Shown here piece by piece: positions 8,737 through 16,997 of a stretch of DNA of 37,473 nucleotides. Under the pieces are notes generated by a model. It did not search any database and was not told the origin of the DNA. It worked only from the letters and a program-made list of their open reading frames with translations. A program made the translations under genes and the position numbers. Numbering within the stretch: the first letter of the stretch is position 1; every line of letters begins with the position of its first letter. This DNA is from an uncultured Cyclobacteriaceae bacterium (lineage in GTDB: Bacteria > Bacteroidota > Bacteroidia > Cytophagales > Cyclobacteriaceae): assembly GCA_947492745.1 (NCBI GenBank), contig CANLOE010000074.1, forward strand, positions 1 to 37,473. The letters run 5' to 3'.

Positions 8737-9936
8737 CTACTCTTTGACCAAGCGAATGATTTTTTCAGTAGTATTCAATAGATAGACGCCGGGTTCCAGA
8801 TTTTCAACATTCAGCGTTCCGCTGGCACTTATAGTACCGTTCATCATTACCTTTCCCGAAAGGTCGGAAATCGTAATGGTTTCATCCGTTGATACCCCTT
8901 GGATATGGAGGATACCCTTTACAGGGTTAGGATAGAAGAGGATAGGATTGATGCCCTTCTGCCCAGCGATGGAGGCTTCCTGCACTCTTGCATTAGTACT
9001 GATAGGGGCAATAATCCATTGTTGATTACCATTGCTATTGCTTGATGCCCACAGGTTGACATTCTGACCATTGGCACCACCATTGCCACCATTGATGGAA
9101 AATCCGGAGGCATTGCGTTTTTCCAAACGGACTTTGCCACCACCTACACTTACTTTTTTCCACTGCTGATTCTGATTGGAGGCACTACAGCTCCATAGGT
9201 AGAGGTTTTGACCATTGGCCCCGCCACGGTCACCGTCAAGACAGAAATTGGTGTTTCTTTTCTTATAAGAGTAATAACCATTGCCACGGCTGATTTCTAC
9301 CCACTGCTGATTGATGTTATTTTTGTTATGGGACCATAGATACGTATTCTGCCCATTTGCTCCCGCAGGGCCGCCGTCGATACCGAAACCTCTGGAATTG
9401 GCCTTTTGTATTGTCACTATCCGATCGTTGGCAGGACCGCTATTATTCCGATTGAAAACACTGAGGTCCCACTTGGGGCCTTTTCTCTGACAGCCCGCTG
9501 AACCTTGGTCTACTCTACCGGGGCATACTTTTTCATCCTTCACTCTTTGTCCATTGATGGTAATCGCATCTTCATGGCCGGGTTCATGCCCACACTGTAC
9601 CGTATTGTAGACAGGATTGCGCCCTTTTCCCGGTCCGCGACCTATCTTATTACAGATCTCTCGGACAGACTTCATGCCCGCTGGCGTCATGACGCGGTAC
9701 TCGCCGATACCATGGTCGAAAGTAGTGGCACAATAACACTTCCCATTGACTGAATAACTGTCCGCCCATCCGGGCCTAGGGGTAACAACGACCCTGTTCT
9801 GGGCATTGTTCTTTTGCAATGATGACATTTGATATGCTTTGGCAGTATGAAGCTCCACCGGCACGGCCCCTTTTTGGAGTTGGGCATGAAGTGTGGAACT
9901 TGTCACAATAAAAAGAAGTAGGTAAACGTATTTCAT
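8737..9936 (-). CDS. Secreted ricin-B-type lectin with T9SS C-terminal sorting domain
   Basis: This predicted cell-surface or secreted carbohydrate-binding protein has 399 residues from ATG 9936. A signal peptide (residues 1-18, ending LHA) comes first. A domain of about 110 residues follows with six cysteines (C67, C69, C95, C115, C138, C149), containing CYCATTFDHGIGEYRVMTP; I do not recognise its function. Residues 172-310 form a beta-trefoil lectin domain with three repeats, each ending in a QxW motif (NQQW, NQQW, NQQW) and each carrying GGANGQN-like turns. Residues 330-399 are a type A T9SS sorting domain (FYPNPVKGILHI...LEPGVYLL...RLVKE). An in-frame start 78 bases upstream would put residues ahead of the signal peptide and is rejected. 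No catalytic motif was seen. Confidence 0.88.
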   Translation of the reverse strand: MKYVYLLLFIVTSSTLHAQLQKGAVPVELHTAKAYQMSSLQKNNAQNRVVVTPRPGWADSYSVNGKCYCATTFDHGIGEYRVMTPAGMKSVREICNKIGRGPGKGRNPVYNTVQCGHEPGHEDAITINGQRVKDEKVCPGRVDQGSAGCQRKGPKWDLSVFNRNNSGPANDRIVTIQKANSRGFGIDGGPAGANGQNTYLWSHNKNNINQQWVEISRGNGYYSYKKRNTNFCLDGDRGGANGQNLYLWSCSASNQNQQWKKVSVGGGKVRLEKRNASGFSINGGNGGANGQNVNLWASSNSNGNQQWIIAPISTNARVQEASIAGQKGINPILFYPNPVKGILHIQGVSTDETITISDLSGKVMMNGTISASGTLNVENLEPGVYLLNTTEKIIRLVKE

Positions 9937-11883
9937 TATAAATTGGATATAGTTATAAAGAATTGGAAAATCTATCATTTGGTAATGGGTCCCTAAGAAT
10001 CGGTCTCTGCCCATTTAATTCTCTATTATCGAAAATTTCCGATAAAATACAGTGCTATTTTAGTCCAACAGCCTTGGTTCTCGTTAGAGTATTTTTGTGG
10101 CATGGCTTTTCTTACATTCTAAGGGTTCACCGTTATCGATTCTGTGGCTCAAAATCTATCTGAAAGTTGGGCGCAGGTAACAATTTCGGTTATTCCAAAA
10201 CAGAATCTCTACCCCAGAGAACAAGGGATGTAACCCGAAATCCCGATTAAATTCTTTGAGCGTAAACTTAAGTTTATCCAATTACGACCAAGCACATAGA
10301 CTATAGACTATATCGATCATCGTACAGCTGTCCATGCCTGAAGATACGGGTATCGGTCAAGCTTATAGCAAATAGGCAGGTGGTGCTTTGGGGCTTCATA
10401 CTTTAGGTAGCTTCCGAAAAATTCTCACTCTGCCTCTGGGAAAGGGGGCAAAAGGTTTTCCTGACCGACGGTGTGACCTACTTCGGAAAGTGAGGGAAAG
10501 ATTTTCTATGAACTTGCAAGTAGCTCTGGAATTTCGTGAAAAACAAGAATCAATGGGCAAGGAGAATAAACGAAGTGATTTTAGCTTTGTGCCCTGATGA
10601 AGGTTTTTCCCCTTGCATGGCCAAAGCTACGGAACTTAAAAAAGACAAAATAAGACTGCTAAATGTCAAATTTGCAGGTAAAAGAAGAAGTCCAAATCAC
10701 TTCAACATCTCAAATCAGGAAAACCAAGAGGCAGAAAACCTTTGTTGATTTTATCAGAACGATGTCGTTATAAATCGATGGTCGACTCCGAAGACAGGGC
10801 CACTCTATCAACATACAATAGTGTCAAATCCAGATGCTCTACAATCATGGATTTTACACCTTTGCCAGCTCAGCCCTATTTGAGTCGATTCTAATATTAA
10901 AAAAGAATACTACCGACAATTAAATCTAAAAAACGACATCAAAACTTTAAAAAACTAAAGACCCTTCTGATTCCTTGGTTTTCTCTGAATTGAAACTTCA
11001 CTATAAATGGTTTTGTTTAAGGTTGCCCCAAATCACACTCTTTGGGGGGAGTAGCTTCGCAAAGTTAAAAACTGAAAACAATTGCCCATAGCGCATTATC
11101 GTTGATCGATTATATGACCAACACTATAAACATTGTTTTTTTCAGTTTCTAGATTTCGCTTATCATATTACTATAGCATTCTACTTGAGCAATTGTATTG
11201 CTCAGAAAAATAAGCTTTGCGTGGTTCGCTTTCAATTAAAAATAGTTGCACGATTTTTTGTTTACCGATTGTTTAAAAATACATTTCAGTTATCCATACA
11301 ACCGACAGTGAAAAAAGTAATCACTAAAAACAAAATAATTTTCTGAGCGGAAGGTACGTAAGTGCGAGAATCAATATCGATAAAGCGGTTTGAGCTTAAA
11401 TGTCGACGTAAAACACTGAAAAATAGATAATTATACTTTAACCGTTACCTAAGAAAAAAAGTCAAGATTTATCAATTTGAAGAATCGAAAACACTGGTGT
11501 ATTCAACTATTGTTCAATCGATTATTCCGGATAGAGTATAATGATACTTGAAAATGCTCTGAATAAAATCCATGATAGTCTCATTATCAGAGCTAAAGCT
11601 GCTTGCAGATAGAGCCTCTAGAACTTACTTGGGTTTATTAATTAAAAAAACCTTTTCGTGGGCAAAAAAATTCATATACATTGATCTTGTTTGTGTTATG
11701 TTCATTGAGATCGACTTAACTAAGTTCGTTCTTCTATCCAACCTCTTCTGTTATCATGAGATAAAGATAAAATAGGAGATTCGCTAACTTCATTTATTTT
11801 TTTGCAATGGAATACGTAATAGAATGAAAAAAGTTATCATTAGGTACATTCATCTTGTCGATTTTCAGATAAGCTTAACAGCC
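9937..11883. other. Long gene-poor AT-rich stretch
   Basis: Nearly 2 kb with no gene I can support. Open frames are short and of odd composition (for example 10388-10597, 10663-10773 and 11572-11775). No terminal repeats of a transposon, no tRNA and no clear copy of families A, B or C were found. It has the look of decayed or horizontally acquired DNA. The lectin promoter should lie in its first 150 bases, in AT-rich sequence near 9945-10050. Confidence 0.45.
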
Positions 11884-12030
11884 TTATTGATGGCCCGTCG
11901 GTACACGATGCCCTAAGGTGTTGTTTTCCAAATGGATGATGATTGTATCGTATTCATTACTGTTATCCAGTGATTCGGACAAAAAGAGGACAACAAAATT
12001 ATGTGTCAAAGGATAATTCGCTGATTCCAT
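11884..12030 (-). pseudogene. Possible 48-residue gene fragment
   Basis: An ATG at 12028-12030 opens a frame reading MESANYPLTHNFVVLFLSESL and ending LENNTLGHRVPTGHQ before TAA. AAGGA lies 12 bases upstream of the ATG. Composition is protein-like, and the first seven residues lie inside the 56-bp duplicated segment. I do not recognise a family. It may be the tail of a dead gene rather than an active small gene. Confidence 0.3.
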
Positions 12031-12067
12031 AAAAGATACCATTCCTTATCGGTAAAGGTGAGTTTGA
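12012..12067 (-). repeat. 56-bp perfect inverted duplicate, copy 2
   Basis: This is the exact reverse complement of 1961-2016. Similarity with mismatches extends about 25 bases further (to about 12092), where both copies read CTTTNTCNATATCCNTAAANGTGTC on their coding strand. A family B end lies 70-90 bp away. Confidence 0.75.
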
Positions 12068-12159
12068 CGACACGTTTATGGATATGGACAAAGCAATCTT
12101 CGATTTAGTGTACAGGGTGCCTGTTTTTTTAGGGAGTTCATGAATCTTCGGTTTTATTG

Positions 12160-12245
12160 AACCCAAAATGATCAATAGGATTTCGTGATGAGGGCATAAA
12201 ATATATTAAAATCAGCGGTTTAGGTGATGAGCTATGGTGTAAAGC
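12160..12245. repeat. Palindromic intergenic repeat, family B, copy 4 (truncated)
   Basis: The left end, AACCCAAAATGATCAATAG, and inner GATTTCGTGATGAGGGCATAAAA mirror the right end of copy 1. The match fades after AAAATCAGCGGTTTAGG and GAGCTATGGTG, and no right terminus is present. Confidence 0.7.
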
Positions 12246-12305
12246 TAATCGGGTGATGACCTGTATTTTGGTGGATTTGACCATGTAATAAGAAAATCCC
12301 GTGAC

Positions 12306-12884
12306 TCATTTCTTTTGTAGCACCTCCCCGACCCTTTCTCTTAAAACAGGAAGGACTTCTGCTTCGAACCAAAGGTTTTGGCTTAGCCAGAACCTATTTC
12401 TAGGCGATGGATGTGGCAGGGGAAGGTAACGGGGCAGGTAGGCTTGGAAATTCCTAACGGTCTCCGTCAGGTTTTTCATGGCATTCTCCCTTAGGTAATA
12501 CCGCTGGGCATACTGACCGATAAGTAGACCCAGTGCGATATGTGGCATCGACTTCAGCAAAGGAGCATGCCACTGTGGTGCACATTCTTTTCTAGGGGGA
12601 AGGTCGCCGGACTTCCCTTTGCCGGGATAGCAAAAGCCCATGGGTACAATAGCAACCTGTGATGTATCATAGAAAGTCTCTGAATCCAACTGTAACCACT
12701 TTCTCAGCTGTACTCCACTGGCATCGTCCCATGGAATTCCCGAGGCATGTACTTTGGTTCCCGGTGCTTGCCCGACAATCAGTAGTTTGGACTCGGGATG
12801 CGCTGATACCACTGGATTGGGCCCTAGGGCCAAGTGCTCTTTGCAGAGGCTGCAGGTGCTGATGTCTTTCAATAATTTTTTCAA
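12306..12884 (-). CDS. Uracil-DNA glycosylase family protein
   Basis: This base-excision repair enzyme removes uracil from DNA. The 192-residue protein starts with CSLCKEHLALGP, followed by the active-site motif GQAPGTKVHASGIPW (residues 38-52) and, near the C-terminus, LPHPSPRNRFW (about residues 156-166), the uracil-recognition loop. Four cysteines, C11, C14, C85 and C101, have the spacing expected for the [4Fe-4S] cluster of family 4-like UDGs. The segment MGFCYPGKGKSGDLPPRKEC is typical of a widespread bacterial subgroup, and the length is normal. The start ATG overlaps the stop of the DinB-like gene by 4 bases (ATGA), so the two are translated as a coupled pair. Confidence 0.92.
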   Translation of the reverse strand: MKKLLKDISTCSLCKEHLALGPNPVVSAHPESKLLIVGQAPGTKVHASGIPWDDASGVQLRKWLQLDSETFYDTSQVAIVPMGFCYPGKGKSGDLPPRKECAPQWHAPLLKSMPHIALGLLIGQYAQRYYLRENAMKNLTETVRNFQAYLPRYLPLPHPSPRNRFWLSQNLWFEAEVLPVLRERVGEVLQKK

Positions 12885-13453
12885 ATCGACACGGGTTTGG
12901 TCTTGCGGATGTCCTCCAGCAATTTTTCCGCTTGTAGAAAATGCCGTTTTTCATGCACGATCAAAATATCGAAAGTAGTCTCCAGAGGGTAGAAAATGTA
13001 CTTGCTGGCGGGGGAGTGCAGTATGGCTCTTGATTCCAACAAAGCTCGGGACTGTTCTATTTTCGCTGCCAAAGCTTGCTGATTGACCTCAAAGCGATGG
13101 AGGATATCGTTTCCCACTTGGGTCGTGCCGGGTTCCCAAACAGGAAAGGTACGTGTCTTTTTCAGTGTTTCGGGTTGTACCGATTTTAGGATCATCTTTC
13201 CGAAGAAGTGATGCAAAAAAGAAATTCTGGCCAATACCGGAGGGCGGTAACCTTCACATTGCATCTTTTCGAGAATCGGAAAATAACTGTTGTTAATGAT
13301 AATCAGATGATCGATATGCTGTGCAATACTCCAAGCTCCACTAGTGGGTTTCAGGTTCATTTCCCTTTCTTCCAAGTGTTGAAACCTGTCCTTGAAAAGT
13401 TCGGTGGTGGCTACGATTTCCTTGTTCCATTGTACTATTTTTTCTGATACCAT
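12881..13453 (-). CDS. DinB-superfamily protein (putative metal-dependent hydrolase)
   Basis: This 190-residue four-helix-bundle protein belongs to the DinB/YfiT superfamily. The hallmark GAWSIAQHIDHLIIINNSYF carries the first metal-ligand histidine (H47, with H50 close by), and the C-terminal DILIVHEKRHFLQAEKL supplies the other two histidines. Family members bind a divalent metal and include thiol S-transferases (bacillithiol or mycothiol type) and DNA-damage-inducible proteins of unknown activity; the substrate is not known here. The gene is upstream of and overlaps the uracil-DNA glycosylase gene, which fits a stress or repair context, but that link is inference. The ATG at 13451-13453 begins a normal family N-terminus. 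Confidence 0.85.
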   Translation of the reverse strand: MVSEKIVQWNKEIVATTELFKDRFQHLEEREMNLKPTSGAWSIAQHIDHLIIINNSYFPILEKMQCEGYRPPVLARISFLHHFFGKMILKSVQPETLKKTRTFPVWEPGTTQVGNDILHRFEVNQQALAAKIEQSRALLESRAILHSPASKYIFYPLETTFDILIVHEKRHFLQAEKLLEDIRKTKPVSI

Positions 13454-13578
13454 CGCTGAATAGGGTTTGGTGTTTGTTATGACAATACTCCATAAAAGTC
13501 CGCTGTAAACTCTTGGTCTATACCAAGATTACATGGCACCTGCACACTTTTTATGCTTCACCGTTGTGTTATATTTTC

Positions 13579-13747
13579 AACCCAAAATGTCCATTAGAAA
13601 ATCTATTCCGGACTTAACTGACTTCAAATCAGTAACCGAATGCGTTTTTTGAATTCACCGTAGCGGTGCTACGCTGAACCCAAGAAAACGCACTGATTCA
13701 TTGCCATTTAAGTCCTCATGACGAAGTTCCAACGAACACTCTGGGTT
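13579..13747. repeat. Palindromic intergenic repeat, family B, copy 5
   Basis: The ends are AACCCAAAATGTCCATTAG and TTCCAACGAACACTCTGGGTT, 169 bp apart. A central hairpin, CGTAGC-GGT-GCTACG, is at 13659-13673. The inner arms CTTCAAATCAGTAACCGAATGCG and CGCACTGATTCATTGCC match copies 6 and 8. It lies upstream of the DinB-like gene. Confidence 0.9.
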
Positions 13748-13825
13748 CAATAGAGCTCATGAAACGACAGTTCGCTAGTTCTATATAGGCAATGATCATG
13801 GTTAAGAAAGCAACAGCTCCGAGAT

Positions 13826-13887
13826 AAATTTGTACATGCAAATTTCATATGACCTTTAAAAATATAAGAGATATCGTTAAGAACAGT
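13826..13887. repeat. Family C fragment (right end)
   Basis: The stretch GATAAATTTGTACATG, then ATATAAGAGATATCGTTAAGAACAGTCTCC, matches the right end of copy 5 near 24770-24835 and of copy 1. No left terminus was found, so only a tail remains. Confidence 0.6.
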
Positions 13888-13905
13888 CTCCTGATTGCCA
13901 TAATA

Positions 13906-14472
13906 TCAGTCAAGGACTTTCCCCAATAGCTTGCTGAAATTGGTCGGGTCGATACGTAAATAGGAAGCCATATGTTTATGGGGAACCATGTTCAGCAAAT
14001 GTGGACTACGCCGTAAAAATATCCTCAACCGTTCTTCGATACTGAAGGCCAACAGCTCATAATGCCTCTCGATAAGGCCACTGATGAAGGTTTCGCCTAC
14101 CTTTCTGAAAAGTGTTTCTATACTTCGGTGTCGCTGCATCATGTGTTGATGTTGTTCAAAGGATATCCGTAAGAAGGTACTGTTGGTAATACACTCTAAA
14201 AAGCACTGCGATGGCTGTTGTCGAAAGAAAGACTCAGGTACTCCCGAGAAAGAGGGCGGATAGGTAAAAGCCATAACATGTTCCTTGCCTTCATTGAGGT
14301 AATAGGAGCGTTGCGCTCCTTCCAATACAAAGTACATAAACCGTTCCGTTTGGCCCTGCGAAGTCATCATTGTCTTCCTCTTGAAGGTTACAGGCCTCCA
14401 GAGAGCAGTATACTCTTCTAAAGCAGCACTATCGATAGGATGTATCTCCAACAAAAACGAGCTAAGGTCCAA
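13906..14472 (-). CDS. Crp/Fnr-family transcription regulator
   Basis: This 188-residue cytoplasmic regulator has an N-terminal cyclic-nucleotide-binding-type beta barrel (about residues 10-115, TERFMYFVLEGAQRSYYL...VMAFTYPPSFSGVPESFF) and a shortened C-terminal helix-turn-helix (MVPHKHMASYLRIDPTNFSKLLG). The phosphate-binding arginine/serine pair that marks true cAMP receptors is not visible, and there is no N-terminal cysteine cluster for an FNR-type iron-sulphur centre, so the signal is unknown. Many Bacteroidota have such cNMP-fold regulators controlling a neighbouring oxidoreductase or transporter; no obvious target is adjacent. The C-terminus is slightly shorter than usual but ends in a normal recognition helix. 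Confidence 0.88.
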   Translation of the reverse strand: MDLSSFLLEIHPIDSAALEEYTALWRPVTFKRKTMMTSQGQTERFMYFVLEGAQRSYYLNEGKEHVMAFTYPPSFSGVPESFFRQQPSQCFLECITNSTFLRISFEQHQHMMQRHRSIETLFRKVGETFISGLIERHYELLAFSIEERLRIFLRRSPHLLNMVPHKHMASYLRIDPTNFSKLLGKVLD

Positions 14473-14704
14473 TGTGTCAAATTTAGAGATGGTCGGCCCT
14501 AATGGCTATTCGACACTAAGTATACTCAAGAAAAGATACATTTCAAAACGGGGTCTCTACTACTTTGTTTCTCCGGACAGCAGGGGTTCTGTCCATACAC
14601 TATCCCATGGACTGTTTTTCAGGTATTGAAAAGACCTCGTCGGGACAAACTGTTACGTAAAGAACAGTGATGGTTAGAATACCGTAAAGCTGATGGGAGG
14701 TGGC

Positions 14705-15157
14705 TCAGGCCAATTTCCATCCCTCCAGTATGGTTCTATTCTCTAAAAGACGGTATAGCTGGTGGAGTTGGCCTTTGCTATGGATATCAGTGATGTTGAT
14801 GCGAATATGATGCCCACTGACCATGTGTATGTTGAGTATCCATCGCTTTTTGAAGGCGGATACGACAAGGGCTATTACAATAATGCTCAGGCTTATCGGA
14901 GGAAGAATGATATGCCAGCACTCTACAGTAGATGCACTCTGACGGCAATCTATCAGAGCCAGAATCCATGCGATAGCAAAAAGGAAAGTAACCGCAGCAA
15001 AAACCATCCGGTATACGAACAGTACTCCTGTGATCTGCTCTGTCAGGACTATCCTTCTGATATCTGCATAAGCCAAGTGCTCGTTGATAAATCCATGTTG
15101 CTTTAGGTCAAGACCTAAGCTATCGATTAAGATATTTTGAGTTTCGATTTTAGTCAT
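14705..15157 (-). CDS. Two-helix membrane protein of unknown function
   Basis: Reading from ATG 15157 gives 150 residues starting MTKIETQNILIDSLGLDLK. After about 40 soluble residues come two membrane helices (VLFVYRMVFAAVTFLFAIAWILAL and IILPPISLSIIVIALVVSAF). A soluble tail then contains ILNIHMVSGHHIRINITDIHSKGQLHQLYRLLENR. The split-domain layout, with soluble strands on either side of a helical hairpin, resembles PH-like or DUF6232-type proteins in which the hairpin is inserted in the domain; I cannot assign it firmly. Longer starts at 15175 and 15223 are possible. It stands alone. Confidence 0.6.
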   Translation of the reverse strand: MTKIETQNILIDSLGLDLKQHGFINEHLAYADIRRIVLTEQITGVLFVYRMVFAAVTFLFAIAWILALIDCRQSASTVECWHIILPPISLSIIVIALVVSAFKKRWILNIHMVSGHHIRINITDIHSKGQLHQLYRLLENRTILEGWKLA

Positions 15158-15768
15158 TTGAAAGGGGCGGTACATCGGTTTTCTTGGATAGAATTTAGAG
15201 GATGTTTTTTGATTTAAGGTCACAAATCAAGTTTAACGGTAGAAAAAGCAGATAGACAATTATATTTAGGAGCTATGTTGAATATGGGTGAATTGAGGGC
15301 TTTGTATTTTTCTTCAGAGTGGGGGCTTTTGCTTTGGACAGGTGTTTTCTATGTATGCCGTGTCGTATCTGTTTATGGCCCCAATAGTTACGGGGAGGCA
15401 TTGGCTTCGGGCCAATAAGTGCCGTTGTTGAGATGAAAAAAAACCTAGTTGGAGTCTGTTTTATTATGCTCTTGCCAACAAGGTATACCCAAATAGGCCC
15501 ATGGAAATCGTCTTCTAGTGTTAAGAAAATGATGCTCCCGAAAAGGTGGGAAACCGGAAAAGGAAGCAATCATCCGTAATCGGATGCTAGAGTATAATGG
15601 GCATGGTCTTCCCAATAATTCATATAAGTTTGCATTACATCTCCCGTACCCATGGGGCTTAGAGATGATATATGATTCCCCTAATTACAGGAATCAGCCC
15701 AAAAGATGACTTTTATCATGTTTTCATATAAATCATATCTTTTATTTTGTAGCATTATATTAAAGCAA
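15158..15768. other. Intergenic region upstream of the histidine kinase
   Basis: About 600 bp without a supported gene. A 98-codon minus-strand frame (15273-15569) has poor protein-like composition and was rejected. The promoter of the kinase-regulator operon is expected near its right end; TTATTTTG at 15743-15750 is a one-mismatch match to the TAnnTTTG box, but no good TTG was found at the right distance. Confidence 0.4.
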
Positions 15769-16992
15769 ATGATATTGGTAAGTCAAGAGAGTGCCTACAA
15801 GGCTATATTCGAGGCCTGTGAAGAAGGAATAGTAGTAGTTGACCCCGAGGGGCATATTATCGTGGCCAACAGGGCGGCGTTGCGAATGTTCGGTTACAGT
15901 TCCGAAGAGATGACACAGATGGAAATAGAGCGTTTGATCCCTGAGCGGTTCAGGCAACATCATGTACACTTACGGTCCGGTTTCCATCAGGACCCTATAC
16001 CCCGTAAAATGGGGCGGGGCCGTGACCTGTTGGGTCTGAAGAAAGACGGAACAGAGTTTGCCCTAGAGGCAAGCCTGAGCAGCGTTGAGCTTGCGGGTCA
16101 GGTGCACATAGCGACCTTTATGATTGATATCACTGCTCGTAAGGAGATGGAATCCGTGTTGATAAAAAACGAAGAACAACTGGCACAATACGCCTCGGAG
16201 CTGGAGCAAAGGGTAAAACGAAGAACCATAGAGCTGGAGAAGGAGGTAGAGACGCGGAAAAAAGCAGAAGAAGAGACCAATATCGCACTCAAGAAGGAGC
16301 GCGAACTCAATGAACTCAAATCGCGCTTTGTGACGATGGCTTCTCATGAATTCCGCACCCCGTTGAGTACCATTCTATCATCGACGGCACTGATCGAACG
16401 CTATTCCACGGTGCGTGAAAGTGACAAGGAAAAGAGACACCTGAAAAAAATAAAGAGTGCCATAGCCAATCTCAATGGGATACTGAACGACTTTCTTTCC
16501 CTGTCCAAACTGGAAGAAGGAAAAATCATTCCCAACTTCCGTAGCGTACCACTGCACCAGCTTTTACAGAATGTCATCGATGAGATGCATCCCATAAAAA
16601 AGAAAAACCAGGAAATCCTGACCAGTCTCTCGACCGATACCCTGGAAATCGTTACCGATGAACATTTGTTGAAAAACATACTGATCAACCTGATTTCCAA
16701 TGCACTGAAGTATTCGAGGGAATCGGGGACGGTTCATTTCCGGATGGAAGTGGAAGACGATCAAGTGGTCATCTCCGTAGAGGACCAAGGCATCGGTATC
16801 CCCGAAGAAGAGCAAAAGCATCTGTTCGAGCGTTTTTTCAGAGCGAAGAACGCACTGAACATACAAGGAACAGGCCTCGGACTGAATATCGTCAAGAACT
16901 ATACGGAGATACTCGGGGGAAGCCTCCACTTTGAAAGTGCGGTCGACGAAGGCTCTACTTTTACCTTAAAACTACCCAAAAGGCAAAAATAA
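15769..16992 (+). CDS. PAS-domain sensor histidine kinase
   Basis: This is the sensor of a two-component pair. Numbered from ATG 15769 (407 residues), it has an N-terminal PAS domain (about 8-125: AIFEACEEGIVVVDPEGHIIVANRA...FGYSSEEM...DITARKEME). A coiled coil with basic and acidic heptads follows (about 130-185). The dimerisation H-box is FVTMASHEFRTPLSTI, with the phosphorylated histidine H193. The ATPase domain has the N box LINLISNALKYS, the G1 box VEDQGIGIPEEE, the F box HLFERFF and the G2 box GTGLGLNIVK. No membrane helix is present from this start, so it should sense an internal signal. A GTG/ATG-type start at 15706 would add a short hydrophobic stretch and cannot be excluded. The response regulator follows 5 bp later. 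Confidence 0.93.
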   Translation: MILVSQESAYKAIFEACEEGIVVVDPEGHIIVANRAALRMFGYSSEEMTQMEIERLIPERFRQHHVHLRSGFHQDPIPRKMGRGRDLLGLKKDGTEFALEASLSSVELAGQVHIATFMIDITARKEMESVLIKNEEQLAQYASELEQRVKRRTIELEKEVETRKKAEEETNIALKKERELNELKSRFVTMASHEFRTPLSTILSSTALIERYSTVRESDKEKRHLKKIKSAIANLNGILNDFLSLSKLEEGKIIPNFRSVPLHQLLQNVIDEMHPIKKKNQEILTSLSTDTLEIVTDEHLLKNILINLISNALKYSRESGTVHFRMEVEDDQVVISVEDQGIGIPEEEQKHLFERFFRAKNALNIQGTGLGLNIVKNYTEILGGSLHFESAVDEGSTFTLKLPKRQK

Positions 16993-16997
16993 AAACC

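Noticed and set aside
10663-10773. 36-residue frame beginning MSNLQVKEEVQITSTSQIRK
   Set aside because: The composition is protein-like, but it is short, has no ribosome site, no recognised family and no neighbouring gene; it may be a remnant.
11572-11775. 67-residue plus-strand frame in the gene-poor region
   Set aside because: Hydrophobic and AT-driven, without a promoter or any recognisable motif; expected by chance in AT-rich DNA.
15273-15569. 98-residue minus-strand frame
   Set aside because: Mixed Pro/Lys/His-rich text with no domain or helix pattern, in a spacer where the kinase promoter is expected.
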